NCBI RefSeq assembly: GCF_019873825.1
Contig: NZ_CP068418.1
Location: forward strand, 248,001-312,000
Direction: 5' to 3'
Length of the DNA: 64,000 nucleotides
Source of the DNA: Mycoplasma sp. E35C
Lineage (GTDB): Bacteria; Bacillota_I; Bacilli_A; Mycoplasmatales; Mycoplasmoidaceae
Shown here piece by piece: positions 13,632-25,104 of this stretch. Position numbers and translations under genes: made by a program. How positions within the stretch are numbered: position 1 is the stretch's first letter; the number at the start of each line of letters is the position of its first letter. Below the pieces are notes generated by a model. That model saw only the letters and a list, made by a program, of their open reading frames with translations. It made no database searches and was not told where the DNA came from.

Positions 13632-16600
13632 ATGTTTGTCAATCTAAACACTCGATCTTATTATTCTTTATTAAGCACTAATTTAAGTATTAGTGATATT
13701 ATTCAATACGCACTTAAAAACAATCAAACCCACGTTTGTTTAACTGATTTAAATGTTTTATATGGTGCAGTTGAATTTTATGATTTAGCCAAGAAAAATA
13801 ATCTAGTACCAATCATTGGACTAGAAATTTTTGATACTGATACTAATTCTGAATTAGTATTAATTGCTAAAAATAATGAAGGTTATTTACGATTAATTAG
13901 TATTAGCAGTTTTGCTAGCTCAAATGAACAATACAATATCTTTGATTATTTAGATGATAATCTTTATGTGATTGTCAAATCTGGTAATTTTAGATGGGAT
14001 CATAAGAATTGTATTCTTAATGATGAGATTGCTTGCAATTTTGTTAATTGTGTTGATGAAACTAAAAACATTGGTTTAAATTTAATTAATGCTGTAGCTT
14101 TAAAACAAGCAAACAAAAGACCGAAATTCAGCGTTAATGAAATTATCGATACTGAAATTGTTAAAGCTAGTGGATTTTTAAATACAGAACAATCTGAACA
14201 AAAATACACCAAAAAACAATTAGACAAACTTTATGAATTAATTAATGAATGTTCATATTGAGATTTAGATAATTTAAAACATAATTCAATCATTAAATCT
14301 AAAACACCAAAAGGTTTTGATAGCGATCAATATTTACGTGCTTTATGCGAACAAGCTTTTGATGTTTATTTAAATAATCATTTAATCAATCAACAAGATA
14401 AAAAACGCTTAGATTATGAATTAGAAATCATCAAGCGACTAAATTTTAGTGATTATTTTTTATTCGTTCATGACTTCATTAAAAAAGCTAAAGAACATAA
14501 CATAATCATTGGACCAGGAAGAGGTTCTGCTGCTGGTTCGTTTGTTTCTTATTTATTAAATATCACCACAATCAATCCAATTAAATATGGATTAATCTTT
14601 GAGCGTTTCTTAAATCCAGAACGTAAATCAATGCCAGATATTGATGTGGATATCATGGATAATCGCCGTGAAGAAGTTGTTGATTATCTGTTTAGAAAAT
14701 ATAGTAAAAACAACGTTGCTCACATTATTACTTTTCAACGTATCAAGGTTAAGAATGCTATCCGAGATGTTTGCAGAGTTTTAGATTTAAAAGTATCAGA
14801 AGCTGATGAAATTATTAAATTAGTTTTATACGACGAAATCGAAGAATGACACAAGAACCAAGCATCTGGTGCTTATAAAATTGTTTTAAATTGCCAAGAA
14901 TGTAGTCTTGATCAAAAAGTATGCAAACGATCGGGTAGTGTAAGTTGTTATTTAATAAGAAAGATCTTTGAATTAGCCGTAACAATTTTCAATGTACCAA
15001 GACAAATCGGATTACATGCTGCTGGTGTTGTGTGTGGTGATCAACCTTTAACACAAACAATCCCAGTTCAATATGCAAACAATCGTTCTGTTTCGCAGTT
15101 TTCAATGGAATATCTAGAACGATTTGGTCTTATTAAAATTGATTTATTAGGTTTAAAAACATTAACAATCATTGATGAAATTAACAACCTAGTTAAAATC
15201 AATCATAATAAGAATTTTGATATTAACAACATTCCATTAAATGATGATAAAACCTTTAATCTATTAAAGAAGGGATATACCAAAGGAATTTTCCAACTAG
15301 AATCTGCTGGAATGCAAGGTGTTTTAAAAAAAGTATTACCAGAAAACCTTGAAGATATTTCGATTATTTCAGCGCTTTATCGTCCAGGACCACAAGATAA
15401 TATCAATGAATATGTTGATCGAAGATTTAACCGAACACAATTTAATTATTTAAGTGATTCACTAGTTGAAATCTTACGCCCAACTCATGGAATTATTATT
15501 TATCAAGAGCAAGTGATTAATACTGCAATTGTTGTTGCTAACTTTAATGCTGCTCAGGCTGATTCATTTAGACGTGCGATTTCAAAAAAAGATGAAGCTT
15601 TATTATTAAAAGAAAAAGATAATTTCATTAAGCAAGCAATTAACAATAATTATTCAGAGAAAAAAGCAATTGAAATTTTTGAATACTTACATAAGTTTGC
15701 TGATTATGGATTTAACCATTCACACTCATTAGCATATGCTTTCTTAGCGTATCAAATGGCTTATTTAAAAGCTAATTATCCTAAGGAATTTTATGTAATT
15801 TTATTAAAAAACAACATCGATTCCAAAACAAAATTAACTGATTATTTCATCGAAATTATTGAACGTAATATTGGTATTGTTAAACCAAATATTAACTTAT
15901 CACAATCTAGCTTTACATTATCACACGATAATGAACGAATAATTCTAGGTTTTAATATGATTGTTGGTTTAGCCAATGAAAGTGCTAACCGAATTATTGA
16001 AGCTAGAAATAACCAAAAATTCGAAAGTTTTATTGATTGTTTAATCACGTTATCACAAAACAAAATTCCTGAAACATTATTAAAAAAACTTATTAATGCT
16101 GGTGCTTTTGATGAATTCAAACTTGAATATCCAAAACGGGTAATGATTGCTTTGGTTGAATCGTATTTTAAAGGTAATCTTTCATTTAAAAACGACGATG
16201 ATTTGATTTCTTATGAAGATAAAAAAGCAATCACTAACACGACAATTGAATTCTTAAAAAAAGATCGCCCAGAGTTGTTTAATGAACTAACTAAACAAGA
16301 AGTGATTAAAGATAATGAATTGATTGATAGTTCATTAAAAGTATCATTTGAAGCAATTAAAGAAAAAATCTATAAACCCAATCAATTTAAAAAAACGATT
16401 GCGAAATTAGAAAAAGAAATTACTGATCTAAAAACAATTAAACAATTAAAAGCATCATTGCAAAAAGAAGAATGTTCAATGCTAGTAGAAGTGAAATCTT
16501 CTGAAAAGAAAAAAAATATCTTACGCTTTGCTTTATTTGATGGTGCTTATGAAATCTGAGCGAAAGTTTGAAATCAAGATTTAATTGCTTATCTAAGTTC

Positions 16601-16700
16601 GTTGATTAATACGAATAACAAGATAATTGTCAAACTGCGCCGTGATATTTATATGGGTCATGATTCTTACACAATCTTAGGCGTTGTCAATTTAAAATAA
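13632..16700 (+). CDS. dnaE: DNA polymerase III alpha subunit, DnaE type
   Basis: 1022 residues once four UGA codons are read as Trp. Order: N-terminal PHP domain (about 1-200), palm with 'GPGRGSAAGSFVSYLL' (about 295-310) and the catalytic aspartates of 'PDIDVDIMD' (D338, D340), then fingers ('RPGPQDNINEYVDR', 'IIYQEQV', 'FRRAISKK') and a helix-hairpin-helix/OB region. No DEDD exonuclease is inserted, so this is the DnaE-like second polymerase (MG261 type), not PolC. In Gram-positives this enzyme extends primers before PolC takes over. Length is somewhat below E. coli DnaE because the C-terminal tau-binding part is short. Next gene begins 4 nt later. Confidence 0.95.
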
Positions 16701-16704
16701 ACTT

Positions 16705-17571
16705 ATGAATACAACAAAAAAAGCTTTAGTTATTGATGGAAATTCCCTTGTTTTTCGTGCATTTTATGCCACAATCGGAATGTATGAATATGCTGTTCAA
16801 AATAATTTAAGACCAAATAATGGAATTAAAACCAGCTTATTAATGATCAATAAGATCATTAAACAAGATAATTATGATTATGCTTTAATTGCTTTTGACT
16901 CTGGACAAAAAACTGATCGTGCCAAGGTTTTTGAAGGTTATAAAGCAACAAGAAAAAAACCTGCTGATGGTTTAATTGAACAATTAATTGCCATCCAAGA
17001 TGGTTTAAAATTCTTAGGTTTTAAAGTTTTATCTTCACCTGGAATTGAAGCTGATGATTTAGTTGGTTCATTTAGTGTGCTTGCAAATAAGCATAATATC
17101 AAATGTGATGTTTATTCATCAGATCAAGATATTTATCAATTGGTTAATCAAAATACCACGATGTATCAATTTGTTAAGGGTGTTAGTGTTTTTAAAGAAA
17201 TTAATGATCAAAATTTTGCTGAACACTTTCATGGTTTAAAACCACTTGATGTTATTGAATATAAAGCATTGGTTGGTGATAGTTCAGATAACATCCCAGG
17301 AGTTAAAGGAATTGGTATTAAAACTGCGATTGAACTAATTAAACAACATAAAAACATTGAAGGTTTATATGCAAATTTAGATAGTTTAAAACCAAGCATT
17401 CAAAAGAAATTAATTGAATCAAAAGAGCTATGTTTTTTATCAAAACAACTAGCCACAATTAAAACTGATTGTTTAATTGATGCAGACATTGAAGAATTTA
17501 AAATTAATCCAATGGATGCAAAAGAATACTTTGCTTTTTGCGATTTTTATAATATAAATTACCAAAACTAA
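16705..17571 (+). CDS. 5'-3' exonuclease (Pol I N-terminal domain homologue)
   Basis: 288 residues, stand-alone flap/5'-3' exonuclease without a polymerase domain. Metal-binding motifs: 'ALVIDGNSLVFRAF' (1st Asp), 'GIEADDLVGSF', 'SSDQDIYQLV' and the helix-hairpin-helix 'GDSSDNIPGVKGIGIKTA'. It removes RNA primers and flaps during lagging-strand synthesis and repair. In mycoplasmas of this group the polymerase half of Pol I is absent, as with MG262. Lies 4 nt after dnaE and 9 nt before mutM. No UGA codons. Confidence 0.95.
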   Translation: MNTTKKALVIDGNSLVFRAFYATIGMYEYAVQNNLRPNNGIKTSLLMINKIIKQDNYDYALIAFDSGQKTDRAKVFEGYKATRKKPADGLIEQLIAIQDGLKFLGFKVLSSPGIEADDLVGSFSVLANKHNIKCDVYSSDQDIYQLVNQNTTMYQFVKGVSVFKEINDQNFAEHFHGLKPLDVIEYKALVGDSSDNIPGVKGIGIKTAIELIKQHKNIEGLYANLDSLKPSIQKKLIESKELCFLSKQLATIKTDCLIDADIEEFKINPMDAKEYFAFCDFYNINYQN

Positions 17572-17580
17572 AAAGAAATT

Positions 17581-18405
17581 ATGCCAGAACTACCAGAAGT
17601 CCAAACGGTTATTAATTATTTAAAATCCGAAATTATTAATCAAAAGATTAATAATGTTTTTGTTTATGCTACTAAAGTATTAAAAAATAGCACAACTAAC
17701 GAATTTAAGAAATACTTAGTTAATGAAAAATTCGTTGATATCAAAAGAATTGGTAAATACATTATTTTTATTTTATCTAATAATAAAGTCTTAGTATCAC
17801 ATCTAAGAATGGAAGGTAAATATAAGATCAATCAATTCAAAGCGAAATATGACGAACGCCATGTTTTAGTGCGATTTGTTTTGGATGATTTCGAATTACA
17901 CTATCACGATACCAGAAGGTTTGGGACGTTCCATATTCATTCAATCGATGATTATTTAGATGCTGATTATTTAAAGAAATTAGCAATTGATCCAACGCAA
18001 GAACAATGGGATTGAAAATACTTAAAAAACAATCTTAAACGATCAACCAGAGCAATTAAATCAGCAATTTTAGACCAAGAAGTTGTTTCTGGAATTGGTA
18101 ATATTTATGCTGATGAAATCTTGTTTTTAGCAAAAATTCATCCAACCAAAAAGGCTAATGAATTAACTGATAAACAATACCAAGATATTGCTAAATACGC
18201 TACACAAGTATTGTTAAAAGCCATTGAATTAAACGGCACAACGATTTTTTCTTACCAATTTAAGGACAATCATGCAGGATCATACCAAGATTATTTAAAC
18301 GTCCATTTACAAAAAGACTTAGCTTGCAAAGTCTGTGGTTCTATTGTTAAAAAAATGAAAGTTAACAACCGAGGAACTTATTATTGTGAAAAATGCCAAA
18401 AATAG
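17581..18405 (+). CDS. mutM: Formamidopyrimidine-DNA glycosylase
   Basis: 274 residues. N-terminal 'MPELPEVQT' supplies the catalytic Pro (after Met removal) and Glu; the helix-two-turn-helix region contains 'DQEVVSGIGNIYADEILF', and the C-terminal zinc finger has CKVC and CEKC pairs about residues 250-273. Excises oxidised purines such as 8-oxoguanine and nicks the abasic site. A single UGA (18013-18015) is Trp. Its 3' end overlaps the coaE start by 20 nt. Same position as in many Firmicutes (polymerase-mutM-coaE-dnaB). Confidence 0.96.
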
Positions 18406-18988
18406 ACGTTTAGTTTGTTTAGCAGGTAAAGCCTCATCTGGTAAATCAATGTTAATTGATTTATTAAAACAAGATGGCTATCACACAATTAAACTTGATA
18501 ATTTAATTCATGAATATTACCAAAAAGATAGAAAAGGGTATGAATTTATCCTTGAAAATTTTGGTAAAGAATACGTTAATGAAGTTGAAGTTGATCGCAA
18601 GCGCTTGGGTCAATTAGTCTTTAATAATCCAGATAAATTAAAGCTTTTGAATGAATTTGCTGAAAAAACGGTGAAATACGAACTAAATAACTTATCAATT
18701 AATGGCATTATTGTTGTTGAAGGGGCCGTTATTTACACAGCACAAAAGAATTATTTAGATGTTTTTGATTATTTTGTTCTCATAGAACGAAATGAAGAGT
18801 TGATCAAAGAATCAATTGCTCAGAAATTCGCTTATTTAAAGGATTTTGATCTAAAAAAATGAAATCCAATTAAGGATAATCCTGATTTTATTGCTGATTT
18901 TGTAGTCAAAAACAACGATAAAATCACTAATGCTTATAACCAACTTTTAAAATTCTTAACAAAAATAAGAAGCGATTGTGAATTATAA
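18386..18988 (+). CDS. coaE: Dephospho-CoA kinase
   Basis: 200 residues from a GTG that overlaps mutM; the nearby ATG at 18393 is out of frame. P-loop 'GKASSGKS' (about 14-21), followed by 'LDNLIHEYY' in place of the usual aspartate-containing CoaE motif, and 'VEVDRKRLGQLVFNNPDKL', the CoaE lid signature. Phosphorylates the 3'-OH of dephospho-CoA, the last step of CoA synthesis. One UGA (18860-18862) is Trp. Gene order supports the call. Confidence 0.9.
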
Positions 18989-19013
18989 TCCCCAAATTGG
19001 GGAAAACTATCTA

Positions 19014-19056
19014 AAAACCACTAAATTTAATGCTTAATTTTTGTGGTTATTTTTTA
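19014..19056 (+). terminator. Possible terminator after coaE
   Basis: AACCACTAAATT pairs with AATTTTTGTGGTT across a short loop and is followed by a T-rich tract. Just upstream is a second small hairpin, CCCCAAATTGGGG (18990-19002). Confidence 0.55.
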
Positions 19057-19199
19057 ATTTTTTTTCTCATTTTATTGCCAGAAATTTTCCACTTAAAAAA
19101 ACTAAAAAATCATTTTTTCAGTTGCTTATACTTTTAATAGCTTAATTTTGTAAATTAACTTTTACATTATTAAATACCAAGGGGCAAAAAGTAGAAGAT

Positions 19200-20342
19200 A
19201 TGGTTGAATATAAAGAGTTGTATGAAATTCATCGTAATGCTGGTAGTATCAATGATACTAGTCTGATTACGAACGTTTATTTACACATTTTAGGCAGCGA
19301 AGCTACCATGTTTTATATGTGGTTGATTAATGATTATCAAACCTACATGCATGAACGCTGCAAAAAGAACGATTTATCACTTAGCCGCATCTTTAAAACA
19401 TTAGGAATATCTAAAAAACAACTAAGCGATTTTAGAAAATTACTTGAAGGTTTACAGTTATTAAAAACTTATGTCGAAACCAACGATGTTGATAAGACTA
19501 AAACCTATAAGTTTTTTTTAGCAAAAATGCTTGATTGAGATGGTTTAATGTCCCAAGAAATTATTAAAACTACTTTAATCAATAAAATCGGTCGTGAAGA
19601 ATATTTTAGATTAAGTAATCTTTATTCAAATAAGAATATTGGTGGCAGTAACATTAATGTTTCATCAACTTTTTATGAAGTATTCAAAAAACAAAATACT
19701 GATATTTATGATCATATCGCAAGCAACACTGGTTCAATCGATTTAGATAGTCTTAAATTTAGACAATTTAATTTTTCACCTGAAACTAAAAATGCTTTAA
19801 CTAGTTTATGTGAAAAATACAATCCACCAGAATCTGAATTGATTGAAATCTTAGAACGCACAGAAAACATTAATGATTCATTTGATTTAGCAGAAGCAAT
19901 TACTGAATACACTAATACGATTGATGAATTAGAAGATGCTTCAATTCCCCAAAATATGAACCGTAATGAAACATTCTTTGGTTTATTTTGTCCCAAGGAT
20001 TTAGAAGTAAGCATTTTACATGAATACCGAACTTTTAATTCAGAACGTTATTTAAGAGGAATTTATCGTCGCAATCTTTATCCTAAAGAAGTTGAATTTA
20101 TTGAAGGATTAAAGAAAGAACAAAACAATAAAGATTATATTGTTAATGCGATTTTAGATTTTTCAGCTCAGTTTAGTTTAACTAATAAAATCCAATTTGA
20201 TTACGCAGAAAAGATTTCAAACACATTAGTTATTAAAAACATCCGTAAGTTAAGTGATGTTGTTAAATATTTTAGAAAAGTATATAGTTCAAAACAATTC
20301 AAAGATTATAAGCAAAATTTAAGTAGTAGCACTAGATCGTAA
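19200..20342 (+). CDS. dnaB: DnaB-like replication initiation/membrane attachment protein
   Basis: 380 residues with one UGA (19536-19538) as Trp. The N-terminal 110 residues look like the winged helix of the Firmicutes DnaB/DnaD family ('FMYMWLINDYQTYM...SRIFKTLGISKKQLSDFRKLLEGLQLL', in parts), and the C-terminal helical block (about 270-370) like the DnaB_2/DnaD DDBH2 region. These proteins help load the replicative helicase at the origin (Bacillus knowledge); this is the loader protein, not the hexameric helicase. Order mutM-coaE-dnaB matches the Gram-positive arrangement and supports the assignment. No Shine-Dalgarno at the ATG. Confidence 0.72.
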
Positions 20343-20350
20343 GGCTAGTT

Positions 20351-22144
20351 ATGAAAAAAACAGAAACTAAAAAATCCTTAGCACAAAAAGTTGATGATAA
20401 AAAAGTATCAGTTCATACATTAGAAGAAAGAAAAATTTCAAAGCAACTTTATCAAACTTATCTTGAATGATTTGAAAGTATTAAAGATTTAAATAATCCG
20501 AATGAAATTAATAAAATTTCAAATCAATATGGCAAACAAATAATGGAAATTAACCGTAAAATTTCATTATTTAGTCTTAAACATAAAAATAAGCGATTGG
20601 ATGTTTCTAAATACACTAGCCCCGTTATTGCAAAAATTAATAATATCTTAAAACCTAAACTAAAAAAGAATTCTTATGACTATATTCTTCAAGTAAGAAC
20701 AAGGTTTGAGTTTTCTCAAAGTGAAAAGGTTTTTAGCTTTAATGAAAACTTAAAAACATTAGAAAAAATTTTAATACCAAAATTGATTTCTAATGAATAC
20801 AAAGATAAGAGTTGTTATCCGTTTTTATTAGCTCATTATTCAAAAGAATTTAATATTTCTGAAAAAGAGCTATTAAAAAACGAAGAATTCATTAAATTAT
20901 TCATCGATTCATGCATTGGTTATGAATATTGTTATCAAGAGCATATTAATCCAAAATCATATGATGTTGATTTGGATTATGCTTTTTGTTCTGATAATAT
21001 GATCAAACACCCAACCATTAAAATGGTTGATAACGAATTCAAATTAGTTAAAGAAATCTGTCTGCTTTATGAACAAAAACCATTAAAGAAATTTTATTGA
21101 AATATCTTTTATAAATATTTAATTCAAGATAGTTGATTTTTTGGCGAAAATAATAGCAAACAATTAGCTCAAGCTAACCATATTTATCGCACTTTTTGCG
21201 AAGATAATGATATAAAACAGCTTGAAAACTTAATTGAAAATAATGATCAAAAAGTTAGTGAAATTAGCACCAATTCATTAGAGTTCAGCATAAAAGAAAA
21301 AATCGAAGATAACTTCATTAAATACTTCTTAATTCATAAAGCAAAATGACATAAAAAAGTTGCTTACATTGATTTTGATTACATTTTCAAAAAAGAATTA
21401 TTTGAAGAATTTAGTGAAGATTTTAAGTTTCAAAATTTAGATTATTTAGTAATCATGCTGAATAATTTAAACGGCATTAACTTCCTTGAAGATAAAGTGT
21501 GACAAATAATTGACTTTTTAAAGTCATTAAACCGTCAATTCTTATTAAAACCTAATATAAATACAAAGATTTTATTCTTTAATAACTTAGAAATTGATAA
21601 GTTAATTTGAAGATTAAAAACTTGAAACAATTATGATGACTTTAATAAACTAAGACAAGAGTATAAAAATTTATTTATTAACTTCAAAAAAACTATAAGT
21701 TTAAACAACAATTATGATGCTAAAAAATCAAGAATAAATAATGATCAAATTATCGCTGTTGCTAACCCAATTGTTAAAACTAATTTAAGAGCAAAAAGAG
21801 TTAAAAAAGACGATAAAAATGAGATATTTAAGAAATTAAAAGAGATCAGTTATAAGTATGATAATACTTTTAAAATAGTTCATAAAATTGTTAGCACAAA
21901 TAAGCTTGATAATAAGCAAAAAAATGAGTTAGAAAAATATGCTAATGATTTAATAAATTTATTAAAAGAAATTGAAGCATTTTTATTCGATAACCAAGCA
22001 AGTGCATCGATTATTAAATATGATGCTTATTTAATGGATATTTTAAAAATGATTTATAAATTAGCATCAAATTATCGACTTTCTGATTTAACTAAATATA
22101 TTAGTGCTTGTTATCTAACAGAAGTATTTGTTGATTTAGTTTAA
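20351..22144 (+). CDS. DnaI-position protein lacking a P-loop
   Basis: 597 residues through many UGA codons. It directly follows dnaB, where Firmicutes encode the helicase loader DnaI. I see no Walker A motif. A segment at about 333-425 resembles a decayed DnaI-like AAA+ core: 'KVAYIDFDYIFKKELFEEF', then 'NLDYLVIMLNNLNG' where Walker B would stand, then 'KILFFNNLEIDKLIWRLKTW' like the sensor strand that follows. The C-terminal 150 residues are helical and Lys-rich. Either a divergent helicase loader or an unrelated orphan; low certainty on function, high certainty that it is a gene. Confidence 0.75.
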
Positions 22145-22160
22145 TTAATAAATTAATGTG

Positions 22161-22202
22161 AATTAAAGATATAAAAAAGTAAAATTTTATATGTCTTTAA
22201 TT
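22161..22202 (+). terminator. Hairpin between the dnaB operon and the P-type ATPase
   Basis: AATTAAAGATATAAAA pairs with TTTTATATGTCTTTAATT (one bulge) around an 8-nt loop. It ends 8 nt before the ATPase ATG, so it could end the upstream operon or sit in the 5' region of the ATPase mRNA. No clean T tract follows. Confidence 0.5.
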
Positions 22203-22210
22203 TATATATA

Positions 22211-25015
22211 ATGTCAGATAAGATTTTAGGCTTAAGTAGTTCAGTAGCTAATGAACGTTATCAAAAAAATGGGCCAAATGCAATTAATAATGAAAAAAAG
22301 AAGAACTATTTTTTAGTCTTCTTAAGTCAATTCAAAGACTTAATGATTATCATTTTATTAATTGCAACCATTGCATCATTTGTTGTAGCGATATTAGCTG
22401 GTATTAGATTAAAATGGGATTTTGAAGCAGAAGACAGTGCTTTGAAAATTGAATTCGTTCAACCATTTATTATTTTATTCGTAATCATTGTTAACTCCTT
22501 GATTGGGACTGTCCAAGAAATTAAATCAGATCAAGCAGTTAAATCCTTAAACAAATTGAACATCACTAAATCCAAGGTTTATCGGGATAATAATTTAATC
22601 AATTTAGATTCAACGCAATTAGTGGTTGGTGATTACATTGTTCTTGAAGCTGGTGATGTGATTCCTGCTGATTGTCGTATTATTGAAAGCAGTAATCTTT
22701 ATTCAAATCAATCAATTTTAACAGGTGAATCATTGCCAGTTAAAAAAGGTGTTTATTCAAACAATGAAGGCGATAAGCTGCCTAATATTGAACGTAATGA
22801 TTATTTATTTTCAGGTTGTTCAATTACCAATGGCCATGCTTTATGCGAAGTAATCAATACAGGGATTAATACTGAGATTGGTAAGATCTCTTCATTAGTT
22901 AATCAACAAAAGAAACAATTATCACCATTACAAATTAAGTTAGAAAAACTTTCTAAAGTTTTTGGTTATAGTGGAATTGTGTTATTCATTATTGCTTTCA
23001 TTATTCAAATTCTTTTAAGTGGTGTTAGTAATTTTGAAACAAGCTGACCATTAGCATTAACTGCTTCGATTTCATTAGCTGTGGCGGCCGTTCCTGAGGG
23101 GTTGAGCACTTTTGTGTCGATCATTTTGGCATTAGGTATTAAAAACATTGCCAAAGAAAAAGCGCTAGTCAAACATCTTTCGTCCATCGAAACATTAGGA
23201 TCGGCTGCTGTTATTTGTTCAGATAAAACAGGAACGATTACCAAAAACCAAATGACAGTTGTTGGTTTATGAACTGATGGAAATGAAGGTGTTAAAGATT
23301 TAAAAGATGAACATAAGAATTTATTAATTAATTCTGTATTGTGTTCAACAGCCAAAATTAATTATGATGAAAATAACAAAATGGTTGAAGTTGGTGATCC
23401 AACAGAAACAGCATTAATTCGTTTTGGGATTGAAAATAATTTTTATAACACCAAAGATTTTAGCCACTATCAAATTAAAGTTAATCCTTTTGATTCTGTC
23501 AAAAAAATGATGTCAGTTCAGATCTTTGATGAGAATACTAAAAAAGGTTATTTAATTGTTAAAGGTGCTTTTGAATCAATTGTTAATGTATCTGACAAAA
23601 ACAAAGTTGATATCTACAAAGAACAGATTAAAAATTATGCTGATTTAAGCTATCGAACTTTGACCGTTGCTTATAAAGAAATTGATAAAATTTACGATAA
23701 TTTTGAAGAAATTGAAAACAATTTACGCCTTCAAGGAATTATTGCTTTAATTGATCCACCAAGAGAAGAAGTTATTCATGCTGTAAATTTAGCTAAGTCA
23801 GCTGGAATCAAACCAATTATGATTACAGGTGATGACTTAAATACTGCTAAAGCAATTGCTAAACAAGTTAATATTTTTGATGAATCAACCGATCTTGCAA
23901 TCAACTCGCAAATGCTAAATGAGATCGATGATGAAACTTTAAAAAAAGATATTCAAAAATATTCAGTATACGCAAGAATGTCACCAGAAGATAAGATGCG
24001 TATTATTGATGCTTGACAAGCCAACGAGCAAGTTGTTGCCATGACTGGTGATGGTGTAAATGATGCACCAGCTCTTAAAAAAGCTGACATTGGTTGTGCG
24101 ATGGGGATTACTGGAACTGATGTTGCCAAAGAAACTGCTGATATGATTATTGTTGATGATAACTTTTCAACAATTATTAAATCAGTTGAATCTGGTAGAA
24201 GAATTTATCAAACAATCAAGAAGGTTATTCAAAACTTATTAATTAGTTCAATTGCTGAAATTGTCGTTGTTTTATTAGGATTAATCATTTTAATTCCTGC
24301 ATTTAAAGCTGTATTTAATAACAACCAAAATGTTTTAGATTACTTATCAACAACAAACAAAACTGTAGATGATTTATTCAAAGAATTCAGCATCTTTTCA
24401 GCAGCTCAGTTGTTGTGAATTAATATCTTGACACACGGTTTTCCAGCAATTGCACTAGGGTTGCAAAAATCTAAAAATGATGTGATGAATGTTCGACCAT
24501 TCTATAAGTATGAAAATATTTTTGCTAGAAGAATGGGGATTGATCTAATTTGACAATCAACTTTTATTGCAACATTAACTTTACTAGCATACAGTTTAGG
24601 AATTTTATACGCAATTAACAATAATCAAATCGAATCATTTAATGCAATTGGTTCATCAATGGCGTTCATGGTTTTAGGATTATCAGCTTCAATTCATTCG
24701 TTGAATTTAATGACGGATCAATCATTGTTAAAATCATCACCAAAATACTACAGTTTAGTTTATATTAGTGCAGTGTTTTCTATCTTCTTAATTTTATTAG
24801 TTTCACTAGTGGGACCAATTGCAAAAGTGTTTCATATGGACGATAAATTTACGCAAAAACCACAATTAGTTGGTTATAGTATTTTGATGGGGATTAGCTT
24901 AACAATCATTATGGAATTTTACAAACTAATTATCCGTAAGAAAAATCAAACAAATTCAGCAATTAAACATTTTGAAATGATTAAAAAATCAACAAGAAAA
25001 TCAGTTGCTAAATAA
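22211..25015 (+). CDS. pacL: P-type cation-transporting ATPase, PacL/SERCA-like
   Basis: 934 residues through about six UGA codons. Cation P-ATPase N-terminus ('[19 protein letters not shown]'), TM1-2, actuator '[12 protein letters not shown]' (about residue 172), TM4 '[13 protein letters not shown]', phosphorylation site '[13 protein letters not shown]' with D338, hinge '[19 protein letters not shown]' (about 611), and six C-terminal membrane segments. The type IIA layout and PEGL motif suggest Ca2+ export, as for M. genitalium MG071. An extra loop between TM5 and TM6 makes it slightly longer than usual. No Shine-Dalgarno; an AT-rich hairpin lies just upstream. Confidence 0.93.
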
Positions 25016-25050
25016 TTAAATAATAAATGCTTGATAATATATTATTTTTT

Positions 25051-25056
25051 TATAAT
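25051..25056 (+). promoter_or_regulatory. -10 box (TATAAT) of asnS
   Basis: TATAAT preceded by TTGATA at 25031-25036 with a short 14-bp spacing, so the -35 is doubtful. An AAAGGAAA stretch at about 25078-25086 is too far (about 20 nt) from the ATG for a standard Shine-Dalgarno. Confidence 0.5.
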
Positions 25057-25104
25057 AGAATTGAAAAACTACATATAAAAAGGAAATAAAAAAATTCGAA
25101 AATT

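Noticed and set aside
13632..16700. dnaE looked like three or four separate short genes or a pseudogene
   Set aside because: All breaks are UGA codons in one constant frame; read as Trp the gene is intact. The same holds for many other genes here.
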